A DNA stretch of 64,000 nt from Sphingomonas sp. Leaf9 (GCF_001421355.1 NZ_LMKC01000002.1:555720-619719), one strand, 5' to 3'. Shown: positions 25,305 through 35,460, numbered from the stretch's first letter. Notes: generated by a model not told the origin, from the letters alone. Translations and numbers: made by a program.

Positions 25305-28300
25305 ATGCGACGTCTGGTCCTCTTGATCCTGCTGATGGCGGGGATGCTTCCGGGCATGGCTTCGGCTTCGGCGATGCCCGATGCATGGGCGGCATGGCGC
25401 ACGCCGTGGTTCCAGACGCTGGACAGTGATGCCGGGCTGAACCACGCGACGACGACGGCGATCGTGCAGAGCAGCGACGGGCTGATGTGGATCGGCACGC
25501 GCGGCGGGCTGGCGCGCTATGACGGACAGCGATTGCGGGTGTTCCGCCAGACCATCGGCACGCCGGGCGGGTTGCCCGACAATTACATCCGGTCGCTGCT
25601 GGAACTGTCGCGTGGCGGGGTGCTGGTCGGGACCAATGTCGGCGGGCTGGTACGGTTCGATCCGTCGTCCAACCGCTTCGTCGCCGTCGCCGGTGCCAAG
25701 GGGGTGGGGCCGGGCACGCGCATCATGGCGCTGGAAAGCGACGGGCAGGGCGGGGCGTATATCGCGTCGGACCAGGGGGTGTTCCGCTATGACGCAGCGC
25801 GCGACCGGGCGGTGCCGGTGGCCGGGCCGGGCAATGCGCTGTCCGAGGGGGCGTTTGCGGTGCATCGCGATGCCGACGGGACGCTCTATGCCGGCGGCGA
25901 CAACGGCCTGTTCGTTCTGCGCCGGGGCGCGCGGGATTTCACCGCCATCGCGACACCCGATATCGGTGACGTGTGGGCGATCACCCGCGACACGGCGGGA
26001 CGATTATGGGTCGGGACCGGATCGCACGGCATCTTCGTGCAGTTGCGCAGCGGCCGCTTCGTCCAGCCAGCGGCACTGGCGGGGGCCGCGCCGCAGATCG
26101 CGCATCGCACGATCCGCGCGTTTGCGGTCGGGCCGGACGGCGTGGTGTGGGTCGGCACGGACGGGGTAGGCGTGCTGCGCATCACGACGCACGGCAGCTT
26201 TTCGGTACGACCGATCCGCAACATCCAGGCCAATCCCGGTTCGCTGGCCGGCGATACCGTGCGCGACGTGACGATCGACCGCACCGGCCGGCTATGGGCC
26301 GCGACCGAGGTCGGCGCGTCGCACACCGACCCGTCGTTGCCGGCGATCTTCACCATCGGCAATGCGATGCCCGATCCGCGCCATTCGCTGGCCGATCGCA
26401 ACGTGCGCGGGCTGATGGTCGACCGGCGCGACCGGATCTGGGTCGGCATGGGGAACGGGCTGATCGACCGGATCGACCGGACGGACGGGGTGGTCCGGCA
26501 CCTGCGGCTGGATGGCAACCACGCCGGACAGGATATCAAGGCATTTGCGCAAGACGCCGACGGCAGGATTCTGGCCGGGGGGCGCGGCGTGGTGGTGATC
26601 GACCCCGACACGCTGAGCGAACGGACGCTGCCGCTGCCCGAACTGGGCGACCTGCCGGTCATTTCGCTGCTCTATCTGGACCGGCGGCTGCTGATCGGCA
26701 CCTATAAGGGGCTGTTCGTGCGGGACGATCGCACCGGGCGGCTGCAACGTTATCGCCATGTGCCGGGCGATGACGCGTCGCTGGCCAATAACGAGGTCAT
26801 CAACATCGTCGCGGCACCTGGCGGCGGCGCGTGGATCGCCACGCCGCGCGGGATCGACCGGTTCGATCCGGCGACCGGCCGCTTCGTCAATTATCGCAAC
26901 AGCCCATCCGATCCGGCAAGCCTGCCGCAGAATTACGTCGGGTCGATCGTCCCGGCGGGCGATGCGCTGTGGGTCGGCACCTATGGCGGGATCGCGCGCG
27001 GGCGGCAGGTTGCCGGGCAGTGGCGCTTCCATGCGATCACCGAGGCGCGCGGCCTTGCCAACGACAATGTGGCGGCGGTGCAGATGGACCGCGCCGGGCG
27101 CATCTGGACGACCGGGGCCAGCGGCATTTCGATGATCGATCCGCGCGGGGAAATGGTGCACGCGGTCAGCCGGCGGGATGGGTTGACCGCCGATTCCTTC
27201 AACCAGCGGGTGTCGGCGATCACGCAGGGCGGCGACCTGTTGTTCGGGGGGACCGGCGGGTTGCTGGTCCTGCGGCCCGAACGGATGCTGGCGCTGCGCC
27301 CGACGGTCCAACCCGTCCTGGCACCGAGCGAGGTGGAGGAAAACGGGCAGGTCGTCCCCTATGATTCGGACAGCGGATACCGGTCGATCCGATCCGACGG
27401 CCATGGCATCCGCATCGCCTTTTCGCTCAGGGAATATGCCGCGCCGGACGAAATCCGCTATCGTTATCGCCTGCGCGGGTTCGATCAGGATTGGGTTGCG
27501 ATCCCGCCTGCGAGCCCGGCGACCGCGATCTACACCAACCTGCCCGGTGGCAGCTATGTCCTCGAACTGCAGGCGCAGATTCCGGGGGTCCATCCGCGCA
27601 CGGTCACCAGCGCCATCGACCTGATCGTCGCACAGGCTTGGCATGAACGGTGGTTCGTCCGCCTGGCGCTCGCGCTGCTCGCGCTGCTGGCGATCATCGG
27701 CATCGTCCAGCTGCGGACGGTCGTGCTGCGCCGGCGGACCCGCGCGCTGGAAACCGTGATCGGGCAGCGGACGCAGGAACTGCGCGCGGCCAATGCCCGG
27801 CTGGAACGGCTGGCCAGCACCGATCCGCTGACCGGCCTTGCCAACCGGCGGACGATGATCGCCATGCTGGATGCCGCGCGCGAGGCGGCGCTGCGCGGCG
27901 GCGGCAGCTATGTCGTCGCGATGCTCGACATCGATCTGTTCAAGCGGATCAACGACGCGCACGGCCACCAGATCGGCGACCTGGTGATCGAAGCGGTCGC
28001 GGGCCGGATCGCCGGATCGGTGCGCGGGGCGGATGTGGTCGCGCGCTATGGCGGGGAAGAGATCGCGATCCTGTTCGCCGGGGTATCATCGCAGGAGGCG
28101 ATGCGCACCGCCGAGCGGGTCCGCGCCGCCGTTGCCGACCGTCCGATCGTGGCCAATGGGGTGGAGGTACGCGTGACCGTCAGCGGCGGGGTCGCGGCGG
28201 CGACGGGGGAGACGTCGCCCGCCGAACTGCTGCACCGTGCCGATCTGGCGCTGTACCGGGCCAAGCGCGACGGGCGCAACCGCGTGGTCCTCGACGAAGC

Positions 28301-28331
28301 GGTCGATGCCGGGGGATCAGTCGCGCGCTGA
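25305..28331 (+). CDS. Two-component-type propeller sensor fused to a diguanylate cyclase
   Basis: Envelope sensor of 1008 residues that should make c-di-GMP in response to a periplasmic ligand. Order: signal peptide (MRRLVLLILLMAGMLPG), about fourteen short beta-propeller repeats of the 'WIGTRGGLARYD' type, a Y_Y_Y Ig-like domain (YRYRLRGFDQDW), a single membrane helix at about 790-810, a short coiled coil (RTQELRAANARLERLA), and a GGDEF domain. The active-site loop is GGEEI, with Ile in place of the usual Phe, and the inhibitory site RGAD lies five residues before it. Metal Asp in MLDIDLFKRIND is present. ATG 25305 gives the signal peptide; no strong ribosome site is seen. It follows the kinase gene after 45 nt and could sense the products of this locus. 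Confidence 0.9.
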   Translation: MRRLVLLILLMAGMLPGMASASAMPDAWAAWRTPWFQTLDSDAGLNHATTTAIVQSSDGLMWIGTRGGLARYDGQRLRVFRQTIGTPGGLPDNYIRSLLELSRGGVLVGTNVGGLVRFDPSSNRFVAVAGAKGVGPGTRIMALESDGQGGAYIASDQGVFRYDAARDRAVPVAGPGNALSEGAFAVHRDADGTLYAGGDNGLFVLRRGARDFTAIATPDIGDVWAITRDTAGRLWVGTGSHGIFVQLRSGRFVQPAALAGAAPQIAHRTIRAFAVGPDGVVWVGTDGVGVLRITTHGSFSVRPIRNIQANPGSLAGDTVRDVTIDRTGRLWAATEVGASHTDPSLPAIFTIGNAMPDPRHSLADRNVRGLMVDRRDRIWVGMGNGLIDRIDRTDGVVRHLRLDGNHAGQDIKAFAQDADGRILAGGRGVVVIDPDTLSERTLPLPELGDLPVISLLYLDRRLLIGTYKGLFVRDDRTGRLQRYRHVPGDDASLANNEVINIVAAPGGGAWIATPRGIDRFDPATGRFVNYRNSPSDPASLPQNYVGSIVPAGDALWVGTYGGIARGRQVAGQWRFHAITEARGLANDNVAAVQMDRAGRIWTTGASGISMIDPRGEMVHAVSRRDGLTADSFNQRVSAITQGGDLLFGGTGGLLVLRPERMLALRPTVQPVLAPSEVEENGQVVPYDSDSGYRSIRSDGHGIRIAFSLREYAAPDEIRYRYRLRGFDQDWVAIPPASPATAIYTNLPGGSYVLELQAQIPGVHPRTVTSAIDLIVAQAWHERWFVRLALALLALLAIIGIVQLRTVVLRRRTRALETVIGQRTQELRAANARLERLASTDPLTGLANRRTMIAMLDAAREAALRGGGSYVVAMLDIDLFKRINDAHGHQIGDLVIEAVAGRIAGSVRGADVVARYGGEEIAILFAGVSSQEAMRTAERVRAAVADRPIVANGVEVRVTVSGGVAAATGETSPAELLHRADLALYRAKRDGRNRVVLDEAVDAGGSVAR

Positions 28332-29804
28332 CCCCGTACCGGCCCGTGCGAACCGCAGCACGCCATCGGCAAGGCTCCCGAACCGCAACGTCGCATAATC
28401 GAGGAAATAGTTCTGGCGCAGCCGCCACGGCGCGCGCGACCCCTGCGCCGGGGAGATGGCGGCGGCGCGGGTGACATAGCCCGAGCTGAAGTCGAGGAGC
28501 GGGCGGCGCGCCACATCGGGGCCGGGCGGGGTGGGCAGGCAGATGTCATGACCATGCCGCCGCATATGGTTCAGCATCCGGCACATGCGGCGCGACACCA
28601 GATCGATCTTCAGCGTCCACGACGCATTGGTATAGCCGAGCGCCAGCACGAGGTTGGGCACGCCCGACGCCATCATGCCGCGATAGATCAGGTGATCGGC
28701 GGGGACGAACGGCGCGCCGTCGATGGTCAGCGCGATGCCGCCCAGCAGGTGCAGCCGCAGCCCCGTCGCGGTGACGATGATGTCGGCATCGACCCGTGCC
28801 CCCGATCCAAGCTCGATGCCGTTCGGGGTGAAGCGGCGGATGGTGTCGGTGGCGATGATCGCCGACCCGTCGCGCAGTGCGGCAAACAGGTCGGCATCGG
28901 GCACCAGGCACAGCCGCTGGTCCCACGGATCGTAGCGCGGGGTGAAGTGGCGGTCGACATCGGCCATGTCGGGCAGCTCGGCGCGCACGCCCTTCAGGAT
29001 CAGCGCCTCCATCCGCCGTGGCCAGCGCCGCGCGAACTGATAGGCGGCGAGGCCCAGCGCCGCGCTCTTCCACCGCGCCATCCGCCCGGCAAGGCGTTCG
29101 GGGAACAGGCGATAGAGCAGCCGCGCGACGCGATCGCGCGCGGGTTGCGCGACGATGTGGCTGGGCGAGCGCTGGACCATCGTGACCTGCGCGCCGCGTG
29201 CGGCCAGCGCCGGGACCAACGTCACCGCGGTCGCACCGCTGCCGATCACCGCGACGCGCTTCCCCGCGACGTCCAGCGCCTGTGGCCAGTGCTGGGGGTG
29301 GACGATCGGCCCGGCGAAATCGCCCTGTCCGGCAAAGTCGGGGGCATGGCCGCGGGCATAGTCGTAATAGCCGCAACCCATGAACAGGAACCGGCAGCGG
29401 AGCGTCGACACGACGCCGTCGACGTCGCAGGTCAGCGTCCAGCGCGCGGTGTCGGACGACCAGTCGGCGGCGACGATGCGATGGCGAAAGCGGATATGCC
29501 GGTCGATGCCGAAGGCGCGCGCCGTATCCTCGATATAGTCGCGAATGTCGCTGCCATCGGCGATCGCCTTGTCCCCGCGCCATGGGCGGAAGGGAAAGCC
29601 AAGCGTGTGCATGTCAGAATCAGAGCGGACACCGGGATAGCGGAACAGGTCCCATGTCCCGCCGATCGCGCCCCGCGCCTCGAAGATCGCATAGGTGCGG
29701 TCGGGGCAGCGATGCTGGAGGTGCCATGCGGCATCGATGCCGGACAGCCCGGCACCGATGATCGCGACGTCGAGTTCGGGTGCGGGCGGGGCGGGGGTCG
29801 GCAT
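28317..29804 (-). CDS. Flavin monooxygenase, Baeyer-Villiger type
   Basis: NADPH/FAD monooxygenase of 495 residues. It has the FAD Rossmann motif GAGLSG near the N-terminus, the NADPH motif GSGATA, and between them FAGPIVHPQHWP, which fits the type I Baeyer-Villiger fingerprint FxGxxxHxxxW. A late ATG-like motif (VTATGL) is present. It should insert oxygen next to a carbonyl of a ketone. Its 3' end overlaps the convergent GGDEF gene by 15 nt. No ketone-degradation genes adjoin it, so the substrate is unknown. Confidence 0.9.
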   Translation of the reverse strand: MPTPAPPAPELDVAIIGAGLSGIDAAWHLQHRCPDRTYAIFEARGAIGGTWDLFRYPGVRSDSDMHTLGFPFRPWRGDKAIADGSDIRDYIEDTARAFGIDRHIRFRHRIVAADWSSDTARWTLTCDVDGVVSTLRCRFLFMGCGYYDYARGHAPDFAGQGDFAGPIVHPQHWPQALDVAGKRVAVIGSGATAVTLVPALAARGAQVTMVQRSPSHIVAQPARDRVARLLYRLFPERLAGRMARWKSAALGLAAYQFARRWPRRMEALILKGVRAELPDMADVDRHFTPRYDPWDQRLCLVPDADLFAALRDGSAIIATDTIRRFTPNGIELGSGARVDADIIVTATGLRLHLLGGIALTIDGAPFVPADHLIYRGMMASGVPNLVLALGYTNASWTLKIDLVSRRMCRMLNHMRRHGHDICLPTPPGPDVARRPLLDFSSGYVTRAAAISPAQGSRAPWRLRQNYFLDYATLRFGSLADGVLRFARAGTGSARD

Positions 29805-29850
29805 GGCCGGCTTATCCGCCCGGCCGGCCCCGTTGCCAAGCCCGAGCGTA

Positions 29851-30534
29851 TCAGCGGCCCGTGCCGAGCAACAGCGCGGTCAGCACCGGATCGCCGGTGC
29901 GGCGCGGATCGGCGCGGATCGCCGCTTCCTCCCGCCCGATCGCGCGGAAGATCGCATTGCCCGCCTGATCGGCGGCGCTCCGCGCAATGGCGGTATAATC
30001 GATGCCGGTCTGCGCGGTGACGATCGCCGACAGGATTTCGGTCGCGTCCGATCGCAGGCCGCTGGAAAATTCGGGGAACATCGCCTCGATCACCGCGCCG
30101 CGTGCCGATTGTGCCAGCAGGTCGGTGGCGGCGGTCGGGCCGCCACGCAGCACCGCGACCGCATCGGCCAGCGTCAGGCCGCGGATCGAATCGAGCACGA
30201 CCGGCGTCGCCCGGTCGGCGGCATCGACCGCGATATCGTTCAGCGCCATGGCGATCCGCCCGCGTACCGCATTGGTGCGCAGGACGGCGGCCAGCACGTT
30301 GTTCTGCCCACCGGTGTCCGGCAGGGTCAGGCGGGTCAGCTGGTCCTCGTAAAAGCCGCCCGGACGGATCAGTCGTTCGAACGCGCGCTGGCTGGACAGT
30401 GTGAGCAGGCGGCGCACGCCTTCCTCGACACTGTAGCTGCCGAGCGGGGTGGCGCAGCCGCCGAGCACGGCGACGGGGAGGACGAGGGCGGCGGCACCGA
30501 GGATACGGCGACGCGACAGCGGGGTATGAATCAT
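29851..30534 (-). CDS. DUF4197 lipoprotein
   Basis: Protein of 227 residues with N-terminal SRRRILGAAALVLPVAVLGGC, an arginine-rich stretch and hydrophobic core ending in a lipobox (LGGC, Cys27), so it is probably a lipoprotein in the outer or inner membrane. The rest is helical and matches DUF4197 by features such as GGPTAATD and FPEFSSGL. Function is unknown. ATG 30534 is the first codon that gives the lipoprotein signal. Confidence 0.85.
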   Translation of the reverse strand: MIHTPLSRRRILGAAALVLPVAVLGGCATPLGSYSVEEGVRRLLTLSSQRAFERLIRPGGFYEDQLTRLTLPDTGGQNNVLAAVLRTNAVRGRIAMALNDIAVDAADRATPVVLDSIRGLTLADAVAVLRGGPTAATDLLAQSARGAVIEAMFPEFSSGLRSDATEILSAIVTAQTGIDYTAIARSAADQAGNAIFRAIGREEAAIRADPRRTGDPVLTALLLGTGR

Positions 30535-30690
30535 GACGGGACTCTCCGGATGCGCTTTGTGCTGCCAACGCAGGCGATGCCCTCCGGTGCCGTGTCCGCC
30601 GTGAACCGACGTTGAACCGGACATCGTTTTGCTTCCGTTTCGTGGCGGGGGGCATTGCCGCCGGAGGCTATGCGCCCTAGCTACCGGGGC

Positions 30691-31644
30691 ATGGCTGATC
30701 CCTATGCAACCCTGGGCGTCGCGCGCGGCGCGACCGAAGCAGACATCAAGAAGGCGTATCGCAAGCTCGCCAAGGAGCTGCACCCCGACCGCAACAAGGA
30801 TAACAAGGCCGCGTCTGACCGGTTCAGCAAGGTCACGCAGGCCTATGACCTGCTGACCGACAAGGACAAGCGTGCGCGGTTCGACCGGGGGGAGATCGAC
30901 GGCGACGGCAATCCGGCATCGCCGTTCGGGTTCGGCACCGGTGGCGGCCCTGGCGGCTTTCGCCCTGGTCCGGGCGGACGCGGCGGGTTCGACATGGGGT
31001 CCGAGGGTCAGGGCGGCGACTTTTCGGATATTTTCGAAGGGCTGTTCGGCGGACGCGGCGGTGCGGGTGCGGGTGCCGGTGGCGGCGGCTTTGCCAGCGG
31101 CTTCGGTCGGCGGCCGCAGCCCAAGGGCGGCAATGTCGCGTACCGGCTGAAGGTGCCGTTCGAGGATGCGGCGACGCTCAGCCCGCAACGGATCACGCTG
31201 GCGGACGGCAAGACCATCGACCTGAAACTGCCCGCGGGCGTCGATACCGGCACGCAGATGCGCCTGACCGGCAAGGGCGATGCGGGGCCGGGCGGTGCGG
31301 GCGACGCGATCGTCACGGTCGAGGTGCAGCCGCACCGTTTCTATACCCGCGACGGCGACGATGTGCGGATCGACCTGCCGATCAACCTCGCTGAAGCGGT
31401 GCTGGGCGGAAAAGTGCGCGTGCCGACCGTCGAGGGCGCGGTGATGCTGAGCGTGCCCAAGGGCGCGACGTCGGGCAAGACGCTGCGGCTTAAGGGGCGG
31501 GGATTCCACCGGAAAGACGGCACGCGCGGCGATCAGCTGGTCACGCTGATGATCGACCTGCCGGCCGACGATGCCGAGCTGACGGCGTTTGTCGAAGGTT
31601 GGAGCGCCGCGGACACGGACCCGAGGGCGAAGCTGGGCGTTTGA
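30691..31644 (+). CDS. DnaJ-type co-chaperone without zinc fingers (CbpA-like)
   Basis: J-domain protein of 317 residues that should stimulate DnaK ATPase. J-domain residues 1-65 include HPD at 31-33; a long Gly/Phe-rich linker follows (about 85-150), then two beta-sandwich substrate domains. There are no CxxCxGxG zinc repeats, so it is of the class B (CbpA) kind. ATG 30691 begins MADPYATLGV as is usual; an in-frame ATG at 30670 follows GGAGG but is too close to it. It leads into yihY after 31 nt. Confidence 0.9.
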   Translation: MADPYATLGVARGATEADIKKAYRKLAKELHPDRNKDNKAASDRFSKVTQAYDLLTDKDKRARFDRGEIDGDGNPASPFGFGTGGGPGGFRPGPGGRGGFDMGSEGQGGDFSDIFEGLFGGRGGAGAGAGGGGFASGFGRRPQPKGGNVAYRLKVPFEDAATLSPQRITLADGKTIDLKLPAGVDTGTQMRLTGKGDAGPGGAGDAIVTVEVQPHRFYTRDGDDVRIDLPINLAEAVLGGKVRVPTVEGAVMLSVPKGATSGKTLRLKGRGFHRKDGTRGDQLVTLMIDLPADDAELTAFVEGWSAADTDPRAKLGV

Positions 31645-31675
31645 TCCGCCTGCGAAACCAATCGAAACGAAGCTG

Positions 31676-32617
31676 ATGACCGAGCCGTCCCCGACCACCC
31701 CCGAGGCCCGGCAGCGTGAAGGGCGCCCTGCGCTCGCGCGGCTGCGCCCGTCCGCGCGTGCGATCGAGGTTATCAAACGTGTCGCGATCGGCACGTTCAA
31801 CGATGGCTTCACCCATGCCGGCAACCTCGCCTATCTCTCGCTGCTGACGCTGTTCCCGTTCTTCATCGTCGCGGCGGCGATCGCGCGCGCGGTCGGGCGC
31901 AGCGGCGACAGCATCCATGCGGTGACCGCATTCCTCGACACCGTGCCGCGCGACGTGGCGGTGGTGCTGCAGCAACCGATCCTCGACGTGTTGCAGGCGC
32001 GGTCGGGGTCGCTGCTCTGGCTGGGTGCGCTGGTGGGGTTGTGGACCACGACCGGCTTTATCGAAACGGTGCGATCGATCCTGCGTCAGGCGTACGGCAT
32101 CCCGTTTTCGCGGCCGTTCTGGGAATATCGGCTGGGGTCGATCGGGCTGATCGTTGGGTCGGTGGTGATGCTGATGCTGGCGTTCAGCCTTCAGGTCGTG
32201 CTGGTCGGCGTGGAGCAGGTCATCTATCGCCTGCTGCCGTTCCTGCAGCCCTATGCCGCCTATCTGTCGATTGCGAAGCTGTTCCCCGCGCTGGCGCTGT
32301 TCATCGCGCTCTACACGCTGTTCTACACGCTCAGCCCCAAGAAATATCGCACGTCGAACTGCCCGAAATGGCCGGGCGCGGTGGCGACGGCCAGCGTGTG
32401 GATCGGCACGACCCAGCTGCTGCCGCTCGCGATCGATGCGCTGGGGGGATATGACCGGACCTATGGCAGCCTGGCCGGCGTGATGATCGCGCTGTTCTTC
32501 TTCTACATCGTCGGGCTGGGCGTCGTGATCGGCGGCGAATTGAACGCGGCGCTGGCGGAAACACCCGACCCTGCGCTAGAGGGTGCGGCTACAGACGAAA
32601 GAGGGACAGTCGCGTGA
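31676..32617 (+). CDS. yihY: YihY/BrkB-family inner-membrane protein
   Basis: Membrane protein of 313 residues with about six transmembrane helices. It carries the family's AYLSLLTLFPF near helix 1, SLLWLGALVGLWTTTGF, LFYTLSPKKY and the closing SLAGVMIALFFFYIVGLGVVIGGELNA. The family was once called RNase BN, wrongly; the real role is uncertain. ATG 31676 follows the DnaJ gene, and its stop overlaps the fabI GTG (GTGA), so translation is coupled. Confidence 0.9.
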   Translation: MTEPSPTTPEARQREGRPALARLRPSARAIEVIKRVAIGTFNDGFTHAGNLAYLSLLTLFPFFIVAAAIARAVGRSGDSIHAVTAFLDTVPRDVAVVLQQPILDVLQARSGSLLWLGALVGLWTTTGFIETVRSILRQAYGIPFSRPFWEYRLGSIGLIVGSVVMLMLAFSLQVVLVGVEQVIYRLLPFLQPYAAYLSIAKLFPALALFIALYTLFYTLSPKKYRTSNCPKWPGAVATASVWIGTTQLLPLAIDALGGYDRTYGSLAGVMIALFFFYIVGLGVVIGGELNAALAETPDPALEGAATDERGTVA

Positions 32618-33417
32618 ACGGTTTGATGCAGGGCAAGCGGGGGGTCATCATGGGCCTCGCCAACGATCGGTCGCTGGCCTGGGGCATCGCCAAGCAGCTC
32701 GCCGCACAGGGGGCAGAGCTGGCCTTCACCTATCAGGGTGAGGCGCTGGAGCGCCGCGTACGGCCGCTGGCGACCGAGCTGGGCGCCGACTTCCTGATCG
32801 AATGCGACGTGTCGGACATGGGCGCGCTGGATACCGCGTTTGACACCATCGCGGCGCGCTGGCCGACGATCGACTTCGTCGTCCATGCCATCGGCTTTTC
32901 GGACAAGAACGAGCTGCGCGGCCATTATTACGACACCAGCCTCGACAATTTCCTGATGACGATGAACATCAGCGTCTATTCGTTCACGGCGGTCGCCAAG
33001 CGGGCGCGGGCGCTGATGCCGAACGGCGGGTCGCTGGTCACGCTGACCTATTACGGGTCGGAAAAGGTCGTGCCGCATTACAACGTGATGGGTGTGGCCA
33101 AGGCCGCGCTCGACATGTCGGTCAAGTATCTGGCGATGGACATGGGGCCGGAGAATATCCGGGTGAACGCCATTTCGGCCGGCCCGATCAAGACGCTGGC
33201 CGCCAGCGGCATCGGCGATTTCCGCTACATCCTGAAGTGGAACGAACTGAATTCGCCGCTGCGCCGCAACGTCACGATCGACGATGTGGGCGGTGCGGGG
33301 CTGTACCTGCTGAGCGACCTGTCGAGCGGCGTCACCGGCGAAATCCATCATGTCGATGCCGGTTACAACGTCATCGGCATGAAGGCCGAGGACGCGCCCG
33401 ACATCGCGCTGTCGTAA
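32614..33417 (+). CDS. fabI: Enoyl-[acyl-carrier-protein] reductase (NADH), FabI
   Basis: Last step of each round of type II fatty acid synthesis: reduction of trans-2-enoyl-ACP. The 267-residue protein begins MQGKRGVIMGLANDRSLAWGI-like after the GTG, has the cofactor-binding VHAIGF segment, and the FabI catalytic Tyr-x6-Lys (YNVMGVAK). The GTG start overlaps the yihY stop; ATG 32626 is an alternative four codons on. It is usually essential. It is followed by the GNAT gene after 4 nt. Confidence 0.95.
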   Translation: MNGLMQGKRGVIMGLANDRSLAWGIAKQLAAQGAELAFTYQGEALERRVRPLATELGADFLIECDVSDMGALDTAFDTIAARWPTIDFVVHAIGFSDKNELRGHYYDTSLDNFLMTMNISVYSFTAVAKRARALMPNGGSLVTLTYYGSEKVVPHYNVMGVAKAALDMSVKYLAMDMGPENIRVNAISAGPIKTLAASGIGDFRYILKWNELNSPLRRNVTIDDVGGAGLYLLSDLSSGVTGEIHHVDAGYNVIGMKAEDAPDIALS

Positions 33418-33421
33418 GTCC

Positions 33422-33937
33422 GTGAGCGTCATCCGGGCGGCGACCGGTGCGGATGCGCCGGCGGTGGATGCGTTGCTGCGCGCCTGTTTCCCGCGTGACG
33501 AAGAGGCGCGGCTGGTCCAGCAACTTGCGATCGACGGTGATCTGGTGCTGGTGCTGGTCGCCGAGGATGCGGGCGCGCTGGTGGGCATGATCGCCGCCAG
33601 CCGGATGCAGGTCACCGCCGACACACGCGAAATTGCCGCCGTTGCGCTTGCGCCGCTGGCGGTGGCGCGAGACGCGCGCGGGCAGGGCGTGGGCGAGGCG
33701 CTGGTCGCCGCCGCCATCGCCCATCTGCGCAGTGCGCGGGTCGAGCTGGGCTTCGTGCTGGGCGATCCGGATTATTATGGCCGCTTCGGGTTCGAGGCGG
33801 CGACGGCGCACGGGTTCGACAGCCCTTATGCCGGTGAGAACTTGCTGGGCATTCGCCCGAACGATGGACCCTGCGTCCACACACCCGGCGCGGCGGTCCA
33901 TGCCCGCGCCTTTGCGGCTTTGGGGGAGGACGCATGA
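33422..33937 (+). CDS. GNAT-family N-acetyltransferase
   Basis: Acetyltransferase of 171 residues with the acetyl-CoA loop [13 protein letters not shown] and the beta-bulge segment [17 protein letters not shown] typical of the YhbS group. Target unknown. GTG 33422 starts 5 nt after the fabI stop, and its stop overlaps aroC as ATGA, so it is embedded between two essential biosynthetic genes. Confidence 0.85.
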   Translation: MSVIRAATGADAPAVDALLRACFPRDEEARLVQQLAIDGDLVLVLVAEDAGALVGMIAASRMQVTADTREIAAVALAPLAVARDARGQGVGEALVAAAIAHLRSARVELGFVLGDPDYYGRFGFEAATAHGFDSPYAGENLLGIRPNDGPCVHTPGAAVHARAFAALGEDA

Positions 33938-35001
33938 GCCACAACAGCTTCGGGCATCTGTTCCGCTTCACAACCTGGGGCGAGAGCCATGGGCCGGCGC
34001 TGGGCGCGGTGGTCGACGGGTGTCCGCCGGGACTGGCCTTGAGCGAGGGCGATATCCAGCCGTTCCTCGATGCGCGGCGGCCGGGCACCAGCCGCTTCAC
34101 GACGCAGCGGCGCGAGCCGGATGCGGTGCGCATCCTGTCGGGGGTGTTCGACGGGCGCACGACCGGCACGCCGATCAGCCTGATGATCGAGAATGTCGAC
34201 CAGCGGTCGAAGGATTATTCGGAGGTCGCCAAGGCCTATCGCCCCGGCCATGCCGATTACGCCTATGACGCGAAATACGGCTTTCGCGACTATCGCGGCG
34301 GCGGGCGGTCGTCGGCGCGCGAGACCGCGGCGCGGGTCGCGGCAGGCGCGGTGGCGCGGCTGGTGATCCCGGAGGTGACGATCACCGCCTGGGTCGAATC
34401 AATCGGCGGCGATGCGATCGATCCGGCGAACTTCGATGCGGCGGAGATCGGCCGTAACCCGTTCTTCTGCCCCGATGCCGCCGCCGCGCAGCGCTGGGAA
34501 ACGCTGGTCGATGGCGCGCGCAAGGCCGGGTCGTCTCTGGGCGCGGTCGTCGCGTGCCGGGCCGAGGGCGTGCCGGCGGGCTGGGGCGCGCCGCTCTATG
34601 CCAAGCTGGATGCCGAACTGGCCAGTGCCACCATGTCGATCAACGCGGTCAAGGGCGTGGAGATCGGCGACGGCTTTGCAGCGGCTTCGCTGTCGGGCGA
34701 GGCCAATGCCGACCCGATGCGGCCGGGTGCGGAGGGTGTCGAGTTCCTCGCCAACCATGCGGGTGGCATTGCCGGCGGGATTTCGACCGGGCAGCCGGTG
34801 ACGCTGCGCGTGGCGTTCAAGCCGACCAGCTCGATCCTGACGCCGGTCGAGACGATCGGGCCGGACGGGCAGGCGACCACGATCGCGACCAAGGGGCGGC
34901 ATGACCCGTGCGTCGGCATTCGCGGGGTGCCAGTGGTCGAGGCGATGGTCGCGCTGGTGCTGGCCGACCAGAAGCTGCGCCATCGCGGGCAGGTCGGGTA
35001 A
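33934..35001 (+). CDS. aroC: Chorismate synthase AroC
   Basis: Converts EPSP to chorismate using reduced FMN, the end of the shikimate pathway. 355 residues, the usual length. Signature segments are GESHG at the N-terminus, [29 protein letters not shown] and [13 protein letters not shown]. It ends the run dnaJ-type/yihY/fabI/GNAT/aroC. Confidence 0.97.
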   Translation: MSHNSFGHLFRFTTWGESHGPALGAVVDGCPPGLALSEGDIQPFLDARRPGTSRFTTQRREPDAVRILSGVFDGRTTGTPISLMIENVDQRSKDYSEVAKAYRPGHADYAYDAKYGFRDYRGGGRSSARETAARVAAGAVARLVIPEVTITAWVESIGGDAIDPANFDAAEIGRNPFFCPDAAAAQRWETLVDGARKAGSSLGAVVACRAEGVPAGWGAPLYAKLDAELASATMSINAVKGVEIGDGFAAASLSGEANADPMRPGAEGVEFLANHAGGIAGGISTGQPVTLRVAFKPTSSILTPVETIGPDGQATTIATKGRHDPCVGIRGVPVVEAMVALVLADQKLRHRGQVG

Positions 35002-35143
35002 GCGAGCGTAGCAAACCGCCGGCCGTTGTCCCGCCACGGCCGGTCCCTGATCCGATGCTGTCGCGGGATGAGCCGTGGGGAACTGGCGGACCCATCGCTT
35101 AGGTAACGCATTGAAAGTCCTGCTTGATGCAAGGAGACTTTCG

Positions 35144-35446
35144 ATGCGCAAGACCATTGTCACGAGCCTGCTGATCCTGTGCGGTTCGACCGCGGCCGTC
35201 GCGCAGGTGACGCCGACCCAGACCAGCCCGACCGCGCCGACGACGACGCAGGGGCCGATCGACCCCAGCCGTCCGACCCAGCCTGCACCGCAGACGACCG
35301 GCCCGACCAACCCGGTCGACGCCCCGACCGATCCGACGCGTCCGGGTGAGTCGAAGGCCGATACCACGACGACCGACGACACCACGACGACGGCCCCCAC
35401 GGGCGATACGCCGACAGCCCGGCCGGCGCCCGGTACGCCGCGATAA
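35144..35446 (+). CDS. Small secreted Pro/Thr-rich protein
   Basis: Protein of 100 residues with a clear signal peptide (MRKTIVTSLLILCGSTAAVAQ) and a low-complexity remainder built of Pro, Thr, Asp and Gly, with TTTTDDTTTT in it. AAGGAG 7 nt before ATG 35144 supports translation. No family recognised. A strong terminator follows 14 nt after the stop, so it is likely a monocistronic unit. Confidence 0.75.
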   Translation: MRKTIVTSLLILCGSTAAVAQVTPTQTSPTAPTTTQGPIDPSRPTQPAPQTTGPTNPVDAPTDPTRPGESKADTTTTDDTTTTAPTGDTPTARPAPGTPR

Positions 35447-35460
35447 GCGGTGGCGTGAAA

